NCBI GenBank assembly: GCA_002633005.1
Contig: NMRA01000227.1
Span: forward strand, 568,219-632,218
Direction: 5' to 3'
Length of the DNA: 64,000 nucleotides
Origin: Phoronis australis
Taxonomy: Eukaryota > Phoronida > Phoronidae
Made by a program: the position numbers and the translations under genes. Positions 46,301 through 58,400 of the stretch are shown piece by piece; the first letter of the stretch is position 1, and every line of letters starts with the position of its first letter. The notes beneath the pieces were generated by a model that was given only the letters and a program-made list of their open reading frames with translations, was not told the DNA's origin and searched no databases.

Positions 46301-48351
46301 CTGTAGATAAAGAGTGACACGAAAGTTCGGTCAAAAAGCATATTTGGTTCTGAACTGCTTCCGCCTCCTTTTTGAACATAAACTGCGCACGCCCGCATAA
46401 TTTTTGCCAAAACTATAAATTATCTCAGTTTCAAAAGCCGTTCAAGTGCTTCCATGTAAAGTTTTAACCGTAGTGGCTCATCCACTCAACTATAATCACT
46501 GCCTTAATGACCTCATATATGGATAGACTAGAGAATCAATTTTAATCAATCGCAATGTATCTGTACGACCCACAGTTGCCATATATGCAGACTTCTTCTC
46601 TGTGGTATTTCAGTGTCAGCTATTGTCGGCAACTACCGAAATGGTAGCTTGCCTACTTGCCACGAAAAATCTAACGGAAACGGTGAAATCTAACTCTATC
46701 CCATCATTCAACATTTCAACTTCACCGACTAATCACTTCAGTGGCCATCATTTTCCTTAGATAAGCTAGTAAATTCTCGCGGATACTTTCGAGGTGGCAC
46801 TCAATATTCATTTTTTTGAGACACGGCTCAGTTTTCCTCTCGCTTCAGTTTGCCTCCTCTCGCTTCAGTTTGTCTCCGGCTTCAGTTGTCCTGTGCTGTA
46901 TGCGAAGAGAACGAATGGCATTTGCTAGATGTTTGAGTCTGTTCTGAGTGAAAGATTGTCAAGTGTTGACCCCTTGGCCCACTTTTTGTTCAGCCGTGCC
47001 TATTCTTAAACCTTCACTGCTCATGGATGCGGAAGTTGAAACCTAGCAGGAAATTCAGGTACCCTTCAGCCGGACTCTTTGGAGTTGTGAAAATCTGGCT
47101 GGTCCGTCGACATCCACTTTTCACCCGGAATCTGAAAATTTTATCAGTCAGAACGCACTGACTGTCTCTTAGTTCTTAGTAATCGCATGCAGTGGTGGCC
47201 TTGGAGCGAAAACTACAGCCGGATTCAGCATATAATTATTTGTTCGTTTTTTCAAGTAGCCGGCTGCACTTCCGGTAGTCGTAAAGGGTGGAAAAATTAA
47301 GTTTGAACTCAATTTCAAAAGACTATGTGCAAGGTTTTTGAAGTTATTGGTCCACTATACTCTTCAAATTTTCAGGTTTTATACATCCTGTGGAACGGAC
47401 TGTTGGAGCTAACTCGACCTGATTTTTCAAGAACTGTCAGCAAAAACTGTTCAGTGCCACCTGAATAATTGGCCTTTCACTAGCGTGATTTCATAAGATT
47501 TTCGGGATCTCACTTTTCTCGCAAGAAATGTGGTTGACCGAACGATAATCTGTTGTAGTACGCTTGCATGGGACTTAAGCCACAGTTGCTTTGCACTTGT
47601 GGAACTTGACAACCAACGGAAACTATGCTGGGGCGTAGCCTAAATGGGTTTGTCTCGGGATTATCCATTTCTTTCACGATACGAATTCAAGAAGGTCTAT
47701 TGAAACTCCATTAATTTGTGCGTCCCATGCTTAAAAATTCTTGTCAAATCGATTAGGCATGAACATAATACCAAAAAGACGAACAACTGGGGATATAGAT
47801 TTTGAGAGAAAACTGATATTGAAAACGAGTCTTTGCTTTTGTTCTGCATTTATTATTTTCATAAAAATGTCGTTTAGTTTAGTGACAGGTACTTAAAGAT
47901 AGGTCAAAATTGAAGGAGTATAATGTACGCTTACACGTAACAATTATCTATCACGTTCACATCCTACAGGTAAGCAGTGATCACCAATGCTACCAACTAT
48001 ACAGTTAAAAAAACAAGACAGATTCATAAACCACAAGTGACCTTATCGCATGTCATGACCTACGTTAGTCGTGTCCCTACCTAATTTAAATAAAGATATG
48101 AACAACTTAGTGTATATGAGGGCTTAACAACGTCATAAGTTACACTGGTATGCAGCTGTTGTATGTCCTCACGAGATGACTTGTTTAAAGAACTCGTAAT
48201 AATCATTTGTGAAATACAACGTATAACCAACGAAACGAATAATAATAAGCGTGATTGTCGTATGGAAATGAATTACAAAAACGCATGTAATATAAGTCGA
48301 TGTTTTAGTTTGTTTATAATTTCAAAAGAAAAATTGAATTTCCAGCGATAT
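46301..48351. other. Intergenic, nothing recognised
   Basis: No exon chain or repeat is supported. Confidence 0.4.
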
Positions 48352-49485
48352 TTACGTGCCATTGTTATTGTTCGCCTTGACGAACTTTGAGTGACTATGA
48401 GAAAGGGAGTTGAGCGACGAGATAGACACCATCTGCACGGCTCCTTTCTCTCCCATGGGGTTGTTGCTGATGGAGTTATCGGTAGATCCCAAATCTGAGC
48501 GGCTTCCTGCGTTACCATTCGAGTTTGTCTTTCTCTTCTTACATGCACAACTTATGGTCAACACATTGGCTACAAAAATAAACAAGCCTTGAAGGCTCAA
48601 GAATCCTATAAAGATGTATTCGATGAAATCTTGAGGAAAAAATCCATACAGTACTGCGAGACCCCAGGTGACTGCGTTGAAAATAAGAAGGACGGTAAAT
48701 GTGACGATTCCTCGCTCGCGTCCAGTTTTGGCTGCGGTGATGTTGTGCTTAAGGCTAGTATTCAGTTTTTTTACCGAATAGATGTAAATAAATGTATTGA
48801 GGAAAAGAACAACTGCCAGTGGGGCGCAGATAAAAGTGGACACAAAATATGGATTCGTCATGTCAATACCACACGTCCAATAATTTGGTTTGAATAGGTC
48901 AAAATTAGCGCTCCATGTACGGTCTTTATCAAAGTAGAAGATAATAGGTATTCCAACAATGAAGGACGGAATTGCAGTGGCGTAAAACGCATACATGACG
49001 TACGCTGTCAATTCTTTCATCTGACCGAAGAAACTGTAGGAAAACGCTCTCATTGTATCCAAGGCAATAACGTTTAACCATAGAAATGATACTAAAAAAC
49101 CCCATTGACTTGCAATGCCTACTGCAAAGCAGGGCCAATGATATGACGATAGGTACTTTCCAGCCAGATATCCTCCTTGGCCAATAAACATGGCACCGAC
49201 CAGAGAGAACTGCTGCCAGCCATAAGACCTCCGGTACACGGGCACACAGCCTTGGATTAACAGCCTCACAAAGAGGCACACAATTGACAGTCCCACAGAG
49301 CACGTGATTATCAGTCCTTTAACTGTATTTAGATATGGCGGCACATCAGGTCCAAACAACCCCCTGAAGGTTTTATTGCTGTTCTCACTTTCGGAGGTTT
49401 TGCTTCCCGTCGACACATTTCCCACGACAATTCCGCTGGTGCTGCAAACTAGACAAAGTACGACTGTACGTAGCATCAAGCTCAT
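48352..49485 (-). CDS. Seven-transmembrane class-B-like receptor, short ectodomain, intronless
   Basis: A 377-codon single-exon frame. The ATG at 49485 is preferred over the longer open frame because the upstream part has no ATG and this Met opens a signal peptide (MLRTVVLCLVCSTSG). The ectodomain is only about 45 residues with two sequons (NVS, NKT). Seven hydrophobic segments follow, with SQWGFLVSFLWLNVIALDT (TM3) and IGFLSLQGLFIFVANVLT (TM7), the class-B/Methuselah-like pattern also found in the neighbouring receptor at 40756. The C-tail is Ser/Asn-rich with many potential phosphorylation sites. It probably signals through G proteins at the cell surface; the ligand is unknown. It could be a truncated copy of a larger receptor. 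Confidence 0.82.
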   Translation of the reverse strand: MSLMLRTVVLCLVCSTSGIVVGNVSTGSKTSESENSNKTFRGLFGPDVPPYLNTVKGLIITCSVGLSIVCLFVRLLIQGCVPVYRRSYGWQQFSLVGAMFIGQGGYLAGKYLSSYHWPCFAVGIASQWGFLVSFLWLNVIALDTMRAFSYSFFGQMKELTAYVMYAFYATAIPSFIVGIPIIFYFDKDRTWSANFDLFKPNYWTCGIDMTNPYFVSTFICAPLAVVLFLNTFIYIYSVKKLNTSLKHNITAAKTGRERGIVTFTVLLIFNAVTWGLAVLYGFFPQDFIEYIFIGFLSLQGLFIFVANVLTISCACKKRKTNSNGNAGSRSDLGSTDNSISNNPMGEKGAVQMVSISSLNSLSHSHSKFVKANNNNGT

Positions 49486-49830
49486 CTTGTGATCAATGAA
49501 TTTGTCTTGGTACGACCTTGGAGAATTCTCGACAATATCCAATATCAAAGATCCTGTTGGTACTAATATCAAGTGTCCTAATCGTTTACGGAATTTCAGA
49601 TTACCCTGCTACTGGTACCTAGGTAACTGGACGGTCTCACGGAGTAGGTACTTTACTTGCTCTCAGCTCTGTTAGGTAATGCACACAGCGACAGAATAGT
49701 CCACAATATACACAGGTAGATAAACGTCTGTGAACTTTCTTGGTTATGATTCAATCCTTTCAATAGCAAGCCAGACCATTGTTATGTTTGAATAGCTTTT
49801 CTAACTACGATGAAGTAACTATCCTAAGGT

Positions 49831-49838
49831 ATATATAT
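49831..49838 (-). promoter_or_regulatory. TATA-like element upstream of the short receptor
   Basis: Minus-strand TATATATA about 345 bp before the ATG, a plausible but unproven core promoter. Confidence 0.25.
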
Positions 49839-49849
49839 AGTCGTGACCG

Positions 49850-51639
49850 CTTCTTCCACTTTTGCAATGTCGACCTACTGAAGCGAAAGACATTGACCTC
49901 AGTGGAAAGTGTAGTTGTCAGTAAAACGTACTAAAGTCAAAATAGCGTGGACCCGCATGCTTGTTATTATTTCCTGTTATATACACAAAGGTGTCTCAAT
50001 TGCTCATACGAAACACAACGCCATTCACTAGCCACACCCGCCATTTCTGCACTACGTAGTCTTGTTGTTATTTTGTGTTGCCGTTTACTCTAAAAATAAT
50101 TGTCTAAGTTATAACTCATAAAAATAACCATTAAGATTATGCAGGATCTCATCAACAACTCTGTCCATTTAGCCAAATGTCTACAACGGTGTATTGTCCG
50201 AAAGTACAAATTCAGTACAATTTGTTTTTGTAATGTTTTACCAATCTGCCACTAATTAGGTCAAGTGACTATGCTTGGTTTTACAAAAACAGTAAAAAAA
50301 AAGAAAGTAATGTCCTTAGAAAAACAACAGGATCAATAACGTGACCAAATTTTGTATGATATAAATGCTCAAGATAAAATATCAGTTTTGTAACATATTG
50401 TTTTTGTTTATTCAACTTAAAATGTCCATAAAAACTCTAAAAGTCCTATATTTGACAGCCACTCATGCAAAAATGAAAGTTTTTAAAACAAATCCTTACA
50501 GCGACATGGAGAACAGTGAATAAAACATTTCATATGAAAATTTCATACTCTGAGTTGGACAAATTTGGACGAGGGCCCTGCATAACCTTACAATTTTATT
50601 TATCCTGCATACCCATACTACATACATGGTCTTTGAGAAGACGGGGCCAGATTACTGCATACAAGCAGGAAGAGACTCTTCCTGATACAAGGAGCCAGAG
50701 CAACTGTGAAATCCCTCTAGGGGGAGTAAGTAGCGAACTATACTTTTGGCTGGGAGTAAGAGATTACGCACAATTAAAAGGCACGAATTTATTGGGATCT
50801 TCTATGAAAAATCATATTTTTGTAGAGAAACTTTCTCCGTAAAATATCTATCATTTTAGAAAAAAACGGTTATCGTTCAATTAGTCTACAAATCCTCAAA
50901 TATATGGGCCAAAATGGGAGGATTCATTGCTGAGTCGACTTTGGCGTGACATTCGTCTGCAAAGTCAAGTTACTCGACTAGTGATTGGTCTAAACGGCTA
51001 ATTGCATTTCAACTTAACTAAACACAAAAATCCATAAGTAGGATAGGATTTGTATTTTCACAATATGCTAGACCCCCATGTCGACCTCAACAGTTGTTTT
51101 GATCATAAACAGGAGTTTTGATTTGCGTCAGCACCTGACTACACTGTGAGGGCCTCGAGCTTGCGGTAATTTCTATGCCCCGGTTGGCCCACATGGATGC
51201 TAAGTAATGCGCTGTACCCCTGTAAAACAATACATTAAAATTGAACTACTAAAAAGCCTTCGGACTGTATTATTTACTAACACTTTCTGTTACATTGACT
51301 ACAGACCCTTTTGTAAAGCCTCCAACGCGTACGAGAAGTGAACCCTTCAATAGGCAATTTAATAGAAGATGCAATCTTTAGAAGAAACAGAACACATGTC
51401 TACAGTAGAATAGAACGGAATAAAGAACCTTTATTTCAGAAAGTACTGACGTTCATATCAAAGATACAATAATAAAATATTCTAATCAAGGGTCTGTCGC
51501 CTCTGACATTTAATAAAATCTAGACTCTATAAAACATAGACACAGAAACGATGTGTCTTTGAAAACAAAAGTACACAACTGGGATTACAACTTTGTATAG
51601 AAAAGTTGAGGCAGGGTACACGTTTTTTGTGACCCCTGA
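49850..51639. other. Intergenic, nothing recognised
   Basis: An open frame at 50516-50842 has no recognisable domain and no splice support. Confidence 0.4.
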
Positions 51640-51799
51640 CAGAGGCGGATCCAGGATTTTGAGTTAGGGGGGCCAGGGCAGAGTATTAGCCAGGATTTTG
51701 CCGTTAGACATTCGCAGACCCGAACTGCCAAATGAAATGTGGGAGAATTTTAGGGGGGGGGGGCATGGCTTCCTTGGCCCCCCTCTAAATCCGCCACTG
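51640..51799. mobile_element. Short hAT-like MITE, 160 bp
   Basis: Starts CAGAGGCGGATCCAGGATTT and ends CTAAATCCGCCACTG. It is close in sequence and length to 26669-26827. Confidence 0.75.
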
Positions 51800-52734
51800 C
51801 ATTTGCGAAAATATTTCATAAAATAAAAAGTTTGAAAACTATCAATGTGGGCTTACGTGGGGAATTTAAACCGGGTTTCGCCTTCATGGGTGACGTCATG
51901 CCGCAGCTCAGAGAGTGAAATCATTAAGATACCCGGGTGGAAAAATGAAATTAATTCGGGGATCTTCGGCTTTCTAGTTCGGCTGATATCAATTACAAAC
52001 AATGCGCGTATCAGAGAATATTAGAAGAAAAAATAAATCCACGGCTTTTCAGGTGTCTATGTTCTAGCTAACTAGCTATCTAGCTTAGTCTTTGTAAAGC
52101 ATGAAGCCGTTTGTCTGGGCGAAACTCGAGGCAAGAACTAGGCAAAAGTCGACTTTCAGAGTCGTTTACTTTATACACTAAAACTAGATTAACTGCCCAT
52201 TAAACCACATGAGTTATGTTATAAGGTCGGGGCGATACAGATTTTTGAAATTCGATTCGATTCTTTTTAGAACGATTTCGATTATTTTCGATTGAATACA
52301 TGGTGGTCAAAATAATTCATTTTTTCTCAAATATAAGTACTTAACTTACCACTCGTACCAATTCAGCAGCGTCAGCACGAAAAAACAACAATTTCAACAA
52401 TGTCAATTTTTATTTCTTTTCATTTTAATTTTTTCATCAGACGAAAATGAGTGTCAACATTTCCTGCTGACAACTCTGCTCGTTGAGCACGCGCTATATT
52501 CCCTGTTGTGGAAATTTAGCCAAAGATTCCAACTAATGAACGATTCCGAGCTGTTTCATTGTTCAATATCTCAATAATACTATTTAAAAGATACAAATAA
52601 GTAAAACACTCAGCGGCAAAAATTGGAAATGAGTGTTACACGAGTCCGCGGAGTAAAAGCTCGATATTGAAGTCAAATATATACACAACCTTGTATTCTT
52701 TTAATCTTATAAATCATTCTTCTTTATATCGCGA
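51800..52734. other. Intergenic, nothing recognised
   Basis: AT-rich sequence without supported features. Confidence 0.4.
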
Positions 52735-52855
52735 GCCCCCACTTATTTCAATGCTGTGCCGCCCATGGCGGCAGGGTGGCACATCATAGATCGAGGGCTG
52801 GGAGGGGCTATAGCCCCCCACTTTTTCAGTGCTGCGCCGCCCATGTACTGAATAG
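52735..52855. repeat. GGGCTATAGCCCC repeat
   Basis: Same repeat as 37430-37580: CCACTTTTTCAG, TGCTGCGCCGCCCATG and the GGGGCTATAGCCCC palindrome, with a partial unit before it. Confidence 0.6.
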
Positions 52856-52921
52856 AGACTTGGACAACATCCTCGTCTGGAGTCGCCTTCGCAGCACTTA
52901 ATTCCAAGACAATGCAACACA

Positions 52922-53187
52922 TCATGCGCGCACCCGGGGGGGGGGGGCGGGGCGCTCGGAGAGCTCGTTCGAGCCGGCCCCGGTCCCATTTGGCGAAGTG
53001 GGTAAAAAGGTCCGTCTCAGAGAAACAAAAAGACCGAGAAAACAGTCCACTAAGAATACGCAGACGCACAGTTCACAGACCTGAATGTGGTACCCTGTTT
53101 TTTTAGTCCTCCCGCTTTTTGTTAAAGGACCACTTTGTCAGACGGATTCGAGTCCCCCGTATTAAAGGCTGGGTGTGCGCATGCACA
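52922..53187. mobile_element. MITE-like element with GCGCACCC ends
   Basis: ATGCGCGCACCC at the left and GGGTGTGCGCATGC at the right are inverted ends around about 265 bp. Inside are a long G run, TTCGAGCC, GATTCGAGTCCC (box-B-like) and GTCCTCCCGC. Parts recur at 20743-20910 (inverted) and 25226-25325. Confidence 0.6.
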
Positions 53188-53790
53188 TTGAAATTTACTG
53201 ACAGGTTAGCGATTCTTTTCCGGATAAGCGGCTAAATTCTTCGAATTGTCTCACAATTTCGTCACGCGCACGTGAGTAGCCCGTTTAAGCCAATATAGGC
53301 CTACTGTCATCCCACGCACCCAATAATGTTACAAAATACTTTGATTTACGGGTCTCAAGTAGAATACAATATCCACTAATATATATCAAATCAAATTTCA
53401 TCAACGGAAGTGCTATATTTGGTATATTTATTTCGAATGTTGAAGAAATAATGACCTAGTCCATCAAATGACGGCTCAACAAATAGACGACGTTACCATC
53501 GAATCGAAATGGACTTTGGGTATCAATATCGAAAGCAGTGCCAAGATACAATGTTTGCTTCTGATTACTGGACTTCATTTCTTCTACTTTCAGTTACTTT
53601 CTAGCATAGCAGTGGCTATGCTTTCTGCCAATAAATTGTCTCTTTGTCGAACTATTTTTAGCGGACTCCAGGAATGCGACATGTCATTCAGTTCTCAGTG
53701 GCGAACTGATTCGTGGACGAGACGGTCTCGCCACCTGGTGTTTGGTTTCAAAGTGATTGTGGTCGAATATTGAATATCAAAGAACCCCAA
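53188..53790. other. Intergenic, nothing recognised
   Basis: An open frame at 53468-53773 has no recognisable motif. Confidence 0.4.
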
Positions 53791-53857
53791 ATAGAGAGAG
53801 AGAGATAGAGAGAGGGAGAGGGAGAGGGAGAGGGACAGGGAGAGGGAGAGGGAGAGA
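53791..53857. repeat. (GAGAGG)n purine microsatellite
   Basis: GA and GAGAGG units on the plus strand, directly beside the 3' end of a minus-strand LINE fragment. Confidence 0.9.
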
Positions 53858-53864
53858 AATCACT

Positions 53865-54990
53865 TTTATTTACAGTACATAATAATAATACATTGATTAA
53901 AATTTGATTTCAATTAGGAGGCCTTCTAAAGGTAATTGACGGCTGATAAGAAGGTCCCCTGTACAAGATAAACAAATGGAAAAACAAAAATCAGTAGGAA
54001 TACTTAAGAAAACAGTGAATTAGTGCTGAAAACGACCAACACGCCAGAAACCAAGAAGTAATGGCACAGCTCAGGAGATTTTGAGAATACAATTAGATAC
54101 TGTTACATATGAAGCAATTGGAAATATGACAAACTGGATCGTAGTTGCTAATAATAAAATTGGTTAAGAACCTGGAGAATGCTTGCAAAGAATGCGTTTT
54201 TATTATATTTAGAGCAGAGACTGGTATTTCGTTGTTGTTTATAAGTCGAGGAATCTGAAATCTAATACAGGCTCTTGATGACAATTTGTTGGACGGAGGA
54301 ATTAAAATTTTGTGTTGTATTGTCGGTATAGTAGCTGAGTATTGACTCAGGTATGTAGGAGTTTTAATGTGTCTGGTTGGCTTATATTGGATGGGTTGTG
54401 ACTAAAGAAGTTGTTAGTGTAAAAATACTTAGGAAGCTGATTATTGAGGAATTTGTAGTAAAATTTTGCAGTTGAAATTTTAAAGATGTCTTGAACTAGA
54501 GGGAGGAGAAGTTCCTTACATATGGGCAGAGAGTGAGCATTATAACTGGAATTTGATAAATTCCTAAGTAATCTTTTCTGGGCTGTTTGAAGTTTCTTAG
54601 TGTTGCCAAAACCCCAAGTAGTAACTTAAATGCCATAGTTTAAATGTGGAAGGACAAGTGAATTATATATGAACTTGAGAGCTGGAAGAGGAAGATAAGA
54701 TTTCAATTTGTATAAGAGTCCACCGAGATTGTTAAGTTTGTTTGAGATGAGGTTAAAGTGGGGGGACCATGAGAGGTTTTTGTCAACAGCAATACCAAGG
54801 AAAGGAAAACTGTTCACATGATTTATTGTTTTGCTATTTATATAGATGGTGGAAATAATACATTTTTCAATTTTTCTTTTGGGGGTAGTGGAAGATCGTT
54901 AATTTACTTTTTGATGTGTTAATTGAAAGTTTGTTCACAGAAAACCAGTTTGAAATAGATTTAAGGTTGTCGTTGATGGTGGTTGATTGC
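53865..54990 (-). pseudogene. 5'-truncated LINE fragment, minus strand
   Basis: On the minus strand FPFLGIAVDKNLSWSPHF, LGGLLYKLKSYLPLPALKF and IYNSLVLPHLNYGI (54817-54626) form the segment after the RT catalytic core of Jockey/CR1-like LINEs. Weaker remnants continue to about 54090. Frames are broken and the catalytic part is degenerate or missing. A purine microsatellite lies at its 3' side. Confidence 0.7.
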
Positions 54991-55350
54991 TGTAAAGTGT
55001 GTTGGGAAGATTCATTCAGTTTGTAAGGTAGATAGATAACAAAATGCTCTTCGCGTCACCTCTTTGTAGTGCCACTCACATTGCTTACTAACAAAACAGG
55101 TTGCATTTAACTGAGAATTTTATAATGATGATAGAAAATAATTGTATATATTCTATTTACATTGATGTGGTATAATGTACTCTTGTTTTCTAGTTGCTAA
55201 CATCCCTAAATAACATGGACTCTACCTGAATAACAAACACAAGCTTTGCCGCCGGGATGTCTGTCAAGCAGCGAAGCAGTGATAAATCTGGGTCAACTCT
55301 GAGCACTGTTCAACCCTAAAATGGGTTAAACCTGTACAATTGTCTTTCAG

Positions 55351-55464
55351 GAATATACCAGCTTCTCAGATTTTGTTAAAGATTTCACGAGTTGATGGTT
55401 CCGGGTCTGACAACCGTAGCTACACCTGGTGGCAACTAGACAAGCGACATGAAATAGTTCACAG
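55351..55464 (+). CDS. Unrecognised gene, exon a
   Basis: 114 nt, in phase 2, out phase 2. Thirty-seven open codons, with strong splice sites on both sides. Confidence 0.5.
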
Positions 55465-58400
55465 GTGAGTTGCTCGCGTAATCGGGTCATACGGTTCATC
55501 GCTAGTGACTCATAACAATGGGTGGTATTCCAGATTTCGTCGTCTCCGTTGACATCGCTATATGTATGTGTGACATATTTTCAGAAGAGCCTTTCCTATT
55601 GACTCGGTTTTGTCACAGCTGAACGATTGAACGTTGTCCCCAGTGACGGTGAATGTGAGTGTGATTCAGTGAACGACTCCATGTTTCTTCTAATCTTTTC
55701 AATCATCTATTTCTTCGAGAGTACGTACTCCACTTCAGTCCAGTATACTATACTGAAGTGAAGTGAAGTACTATACTATATACTGTATAGTACAAGTAGG
55801 TACTTCAGTTCAGTTTAGTACTAGTAGGTACATGTGCTGTATGTAGTTGTCATACCCTAGCTCAACAGACAGATATGAAATCTGTTGAAACACTGTTGTT
55901 GACTGCATGGAGTGCATGGTCGTTTTACTAGATTCAGACTATATGTTCTGTTCTGCGAGTTCAGGTGGTGGCCTAGGCATAATGTTTTCACATCGTTTTG
56001 GTCTCTGAATAAGGACTACGTACATCTTCAGAGACCACAAACAGTAGAACTCGGATAAATCGCTTCCAATTCAGGCCGAGAGATTTTATCGGAGTCAGGA
56101 GAAATTTTAAATACACCTTATTATTGGTTGACAAAGCCTGCCCTCTACCAAGGCCTTCTGAAGTGATAATTATCCCGGCGAGCTGGTGATGACTTTTGAT
56201 TGAACATATACTGAAAACTGGAAAGCCTGACAGCTTCAGTCATACCTGTCAATGAACTTTGTCTTTTTTGATGTTCTTTGACTCTTTACTCTTGCAGGTA
56301 GGGTAAATTCAGTCTTGTTACCTGTGCAATTTACTATGTCACATACTAAAAATTAACCATTGACAGTTTACTTGCAGTCAAGACTGCAGGTCAGGTGATA
56401 TGTAAATTGAATATTTAGGGCAAACATCAAAGAGAGATTATTGTAGTTTTGCCCATGTATTTATGTTCAAGTTATTACTCACACATAACAGCTTCTATTT
56501 ACCGGTACATGGTTATTATACTTTATTCTACCGTGGTATATACCGGTGCATGGCTATTATACTTTATTCTATTAATAAAAAGTAAATAATTATGGGTATA
56601 GCCGTTCCATTACATGATCATCTTCTGTATGCCTATGAGACGTATTGCCAAAATGGTGGAGTGGATGAACTAGAACAAACGTACCAACAGTACAGTTGAG
56701 CGAAAATCAGATTTGTGCAAAAGTTTCTGTAAATCATATCTCTAGCGTGGTTAGTGGAACAGTGCTTCTGGTCATGACCCATAAATATTGGTTATACTGG
56801 GACCAGCATTCCTACATTATAGATCCTTTTGCAGAGTCTCAGTGTTATGAAATTAGGTGCGGAAAAGGGATTCATGAGTTTCTTGACAACACTTAAAGAC
56901 CTGTTCTGAACCTGAATGCTTGCATTGACAAAATGGTTGTGAATGTAAACACAGAGGTGACCAGTAAAAGAATACGGTACTTATCTGTCACTTATTCGCA
57001 AATTTTCACGTCAAGATTGTTGAGTTGTGCCCCCTTAGGCATGGGCGTGTCAGAACTGGTGATGAGATCAAGATCTAGGTTGAAACTTCAATAATGAGCA
57101 GCGTTTTGAACAAACCTCAAAAAACTTGTTAGGAGCTAATTGTAGTCTGTGAAAATTATTCACTGACTTGGATTGTCTGCTTATTCTTGTCTAGTGACAT
57201 GAGGAATAAACCTTTTTGTCCATGGCCACAGATGGTGAGCCTGGGCAATGTTTCACCACAAACTGGCTGTCTTGAGAATTTAGACAAGGCAAGTGGTTGG
57301 GATGATCTCAGACAAAGGAGGTATCAAATTGTATATGCTTACTTTGAATGTAAATATAAGCCAACCATAAAATTTGATTAAACGTGTTTTATACAATAAA
57401 ATAACACCAACTTCGGACAAAAATTAACAAATTTACACTTTTTCATTTTTCAAGGTTTTCTTACACTGTTGTGAATGCCCACAAATTTGAAAACATTTTT
57501 GATTGTTGAAGCTATGGTATAGAACATAAAGCATTAATTTGATGCATTATATTTTTATGAACAAATGAGAACATACAGTTTCACTAGTTGACCATATTTT
57601 GCTCTAAATTGGTGAGGTCAATGTTAAGAATGCTCAGAGCTATGTTTAGGTGTAGTCAGCTGGATGTTAAAAAGAGTTAAAGCTGGCTCATCAGCTTTAA
57701 GGTACCGTGTGTACATTTGATGCTGCCGTGAGTAATAGACTGACATAATTTTTATTGTAATTAATCAAAAAGGAAGAGTAGGATCTAAAGCTAGACACAT
57801 CACATACTGTCTTAACACTTGCACATGTGAAGACACATAGTATATATGAATGTAGCCACATGGCCAGCCTAAATGTAAAAAATGTCCAGTTTGGGACTGT
57901 CTCTAACATTTGGGACACCCAGATAGCAGAAATTGAATTTTCTTGGTTCTGAAGATTGGGATATGGAGGATTTTCAATACTTAGATAATGTTGCCAATTG
58001 GCAGATCTAAAGTGTCATCACATAGATATGAATGTTGCCACATTGTGGGCCTAAATGTAATGACATAGATAGTGTAGGCACATGGTGGGCCTGAGTGTCG
58101 TCACATAGATAGTGTAACCTCAAGGTGGACCTAAGTGTCATCACCTAGATAGTGTAGCCACGGGACGGGCCTGAGTGTGGTCACGTAGATAGTTTAGCCA
58201 CATGGTGGGCCTTAAAGTGTCGTCACCTAGACAGTGTAGCCAAATGGTGGGCCTAAGTGTCGTCGCATAGTGTAGCTGCATGGTTTGCCTAAGCAGCATC
58301 ACATAGACGATGTAGCCAGATGTGCCAACAAAAAGATATTGATTTTAGTTTCATGGGGTGAAATTTGGTCCTGTTCCAACTTGGTCATTGCTAGTACTGA

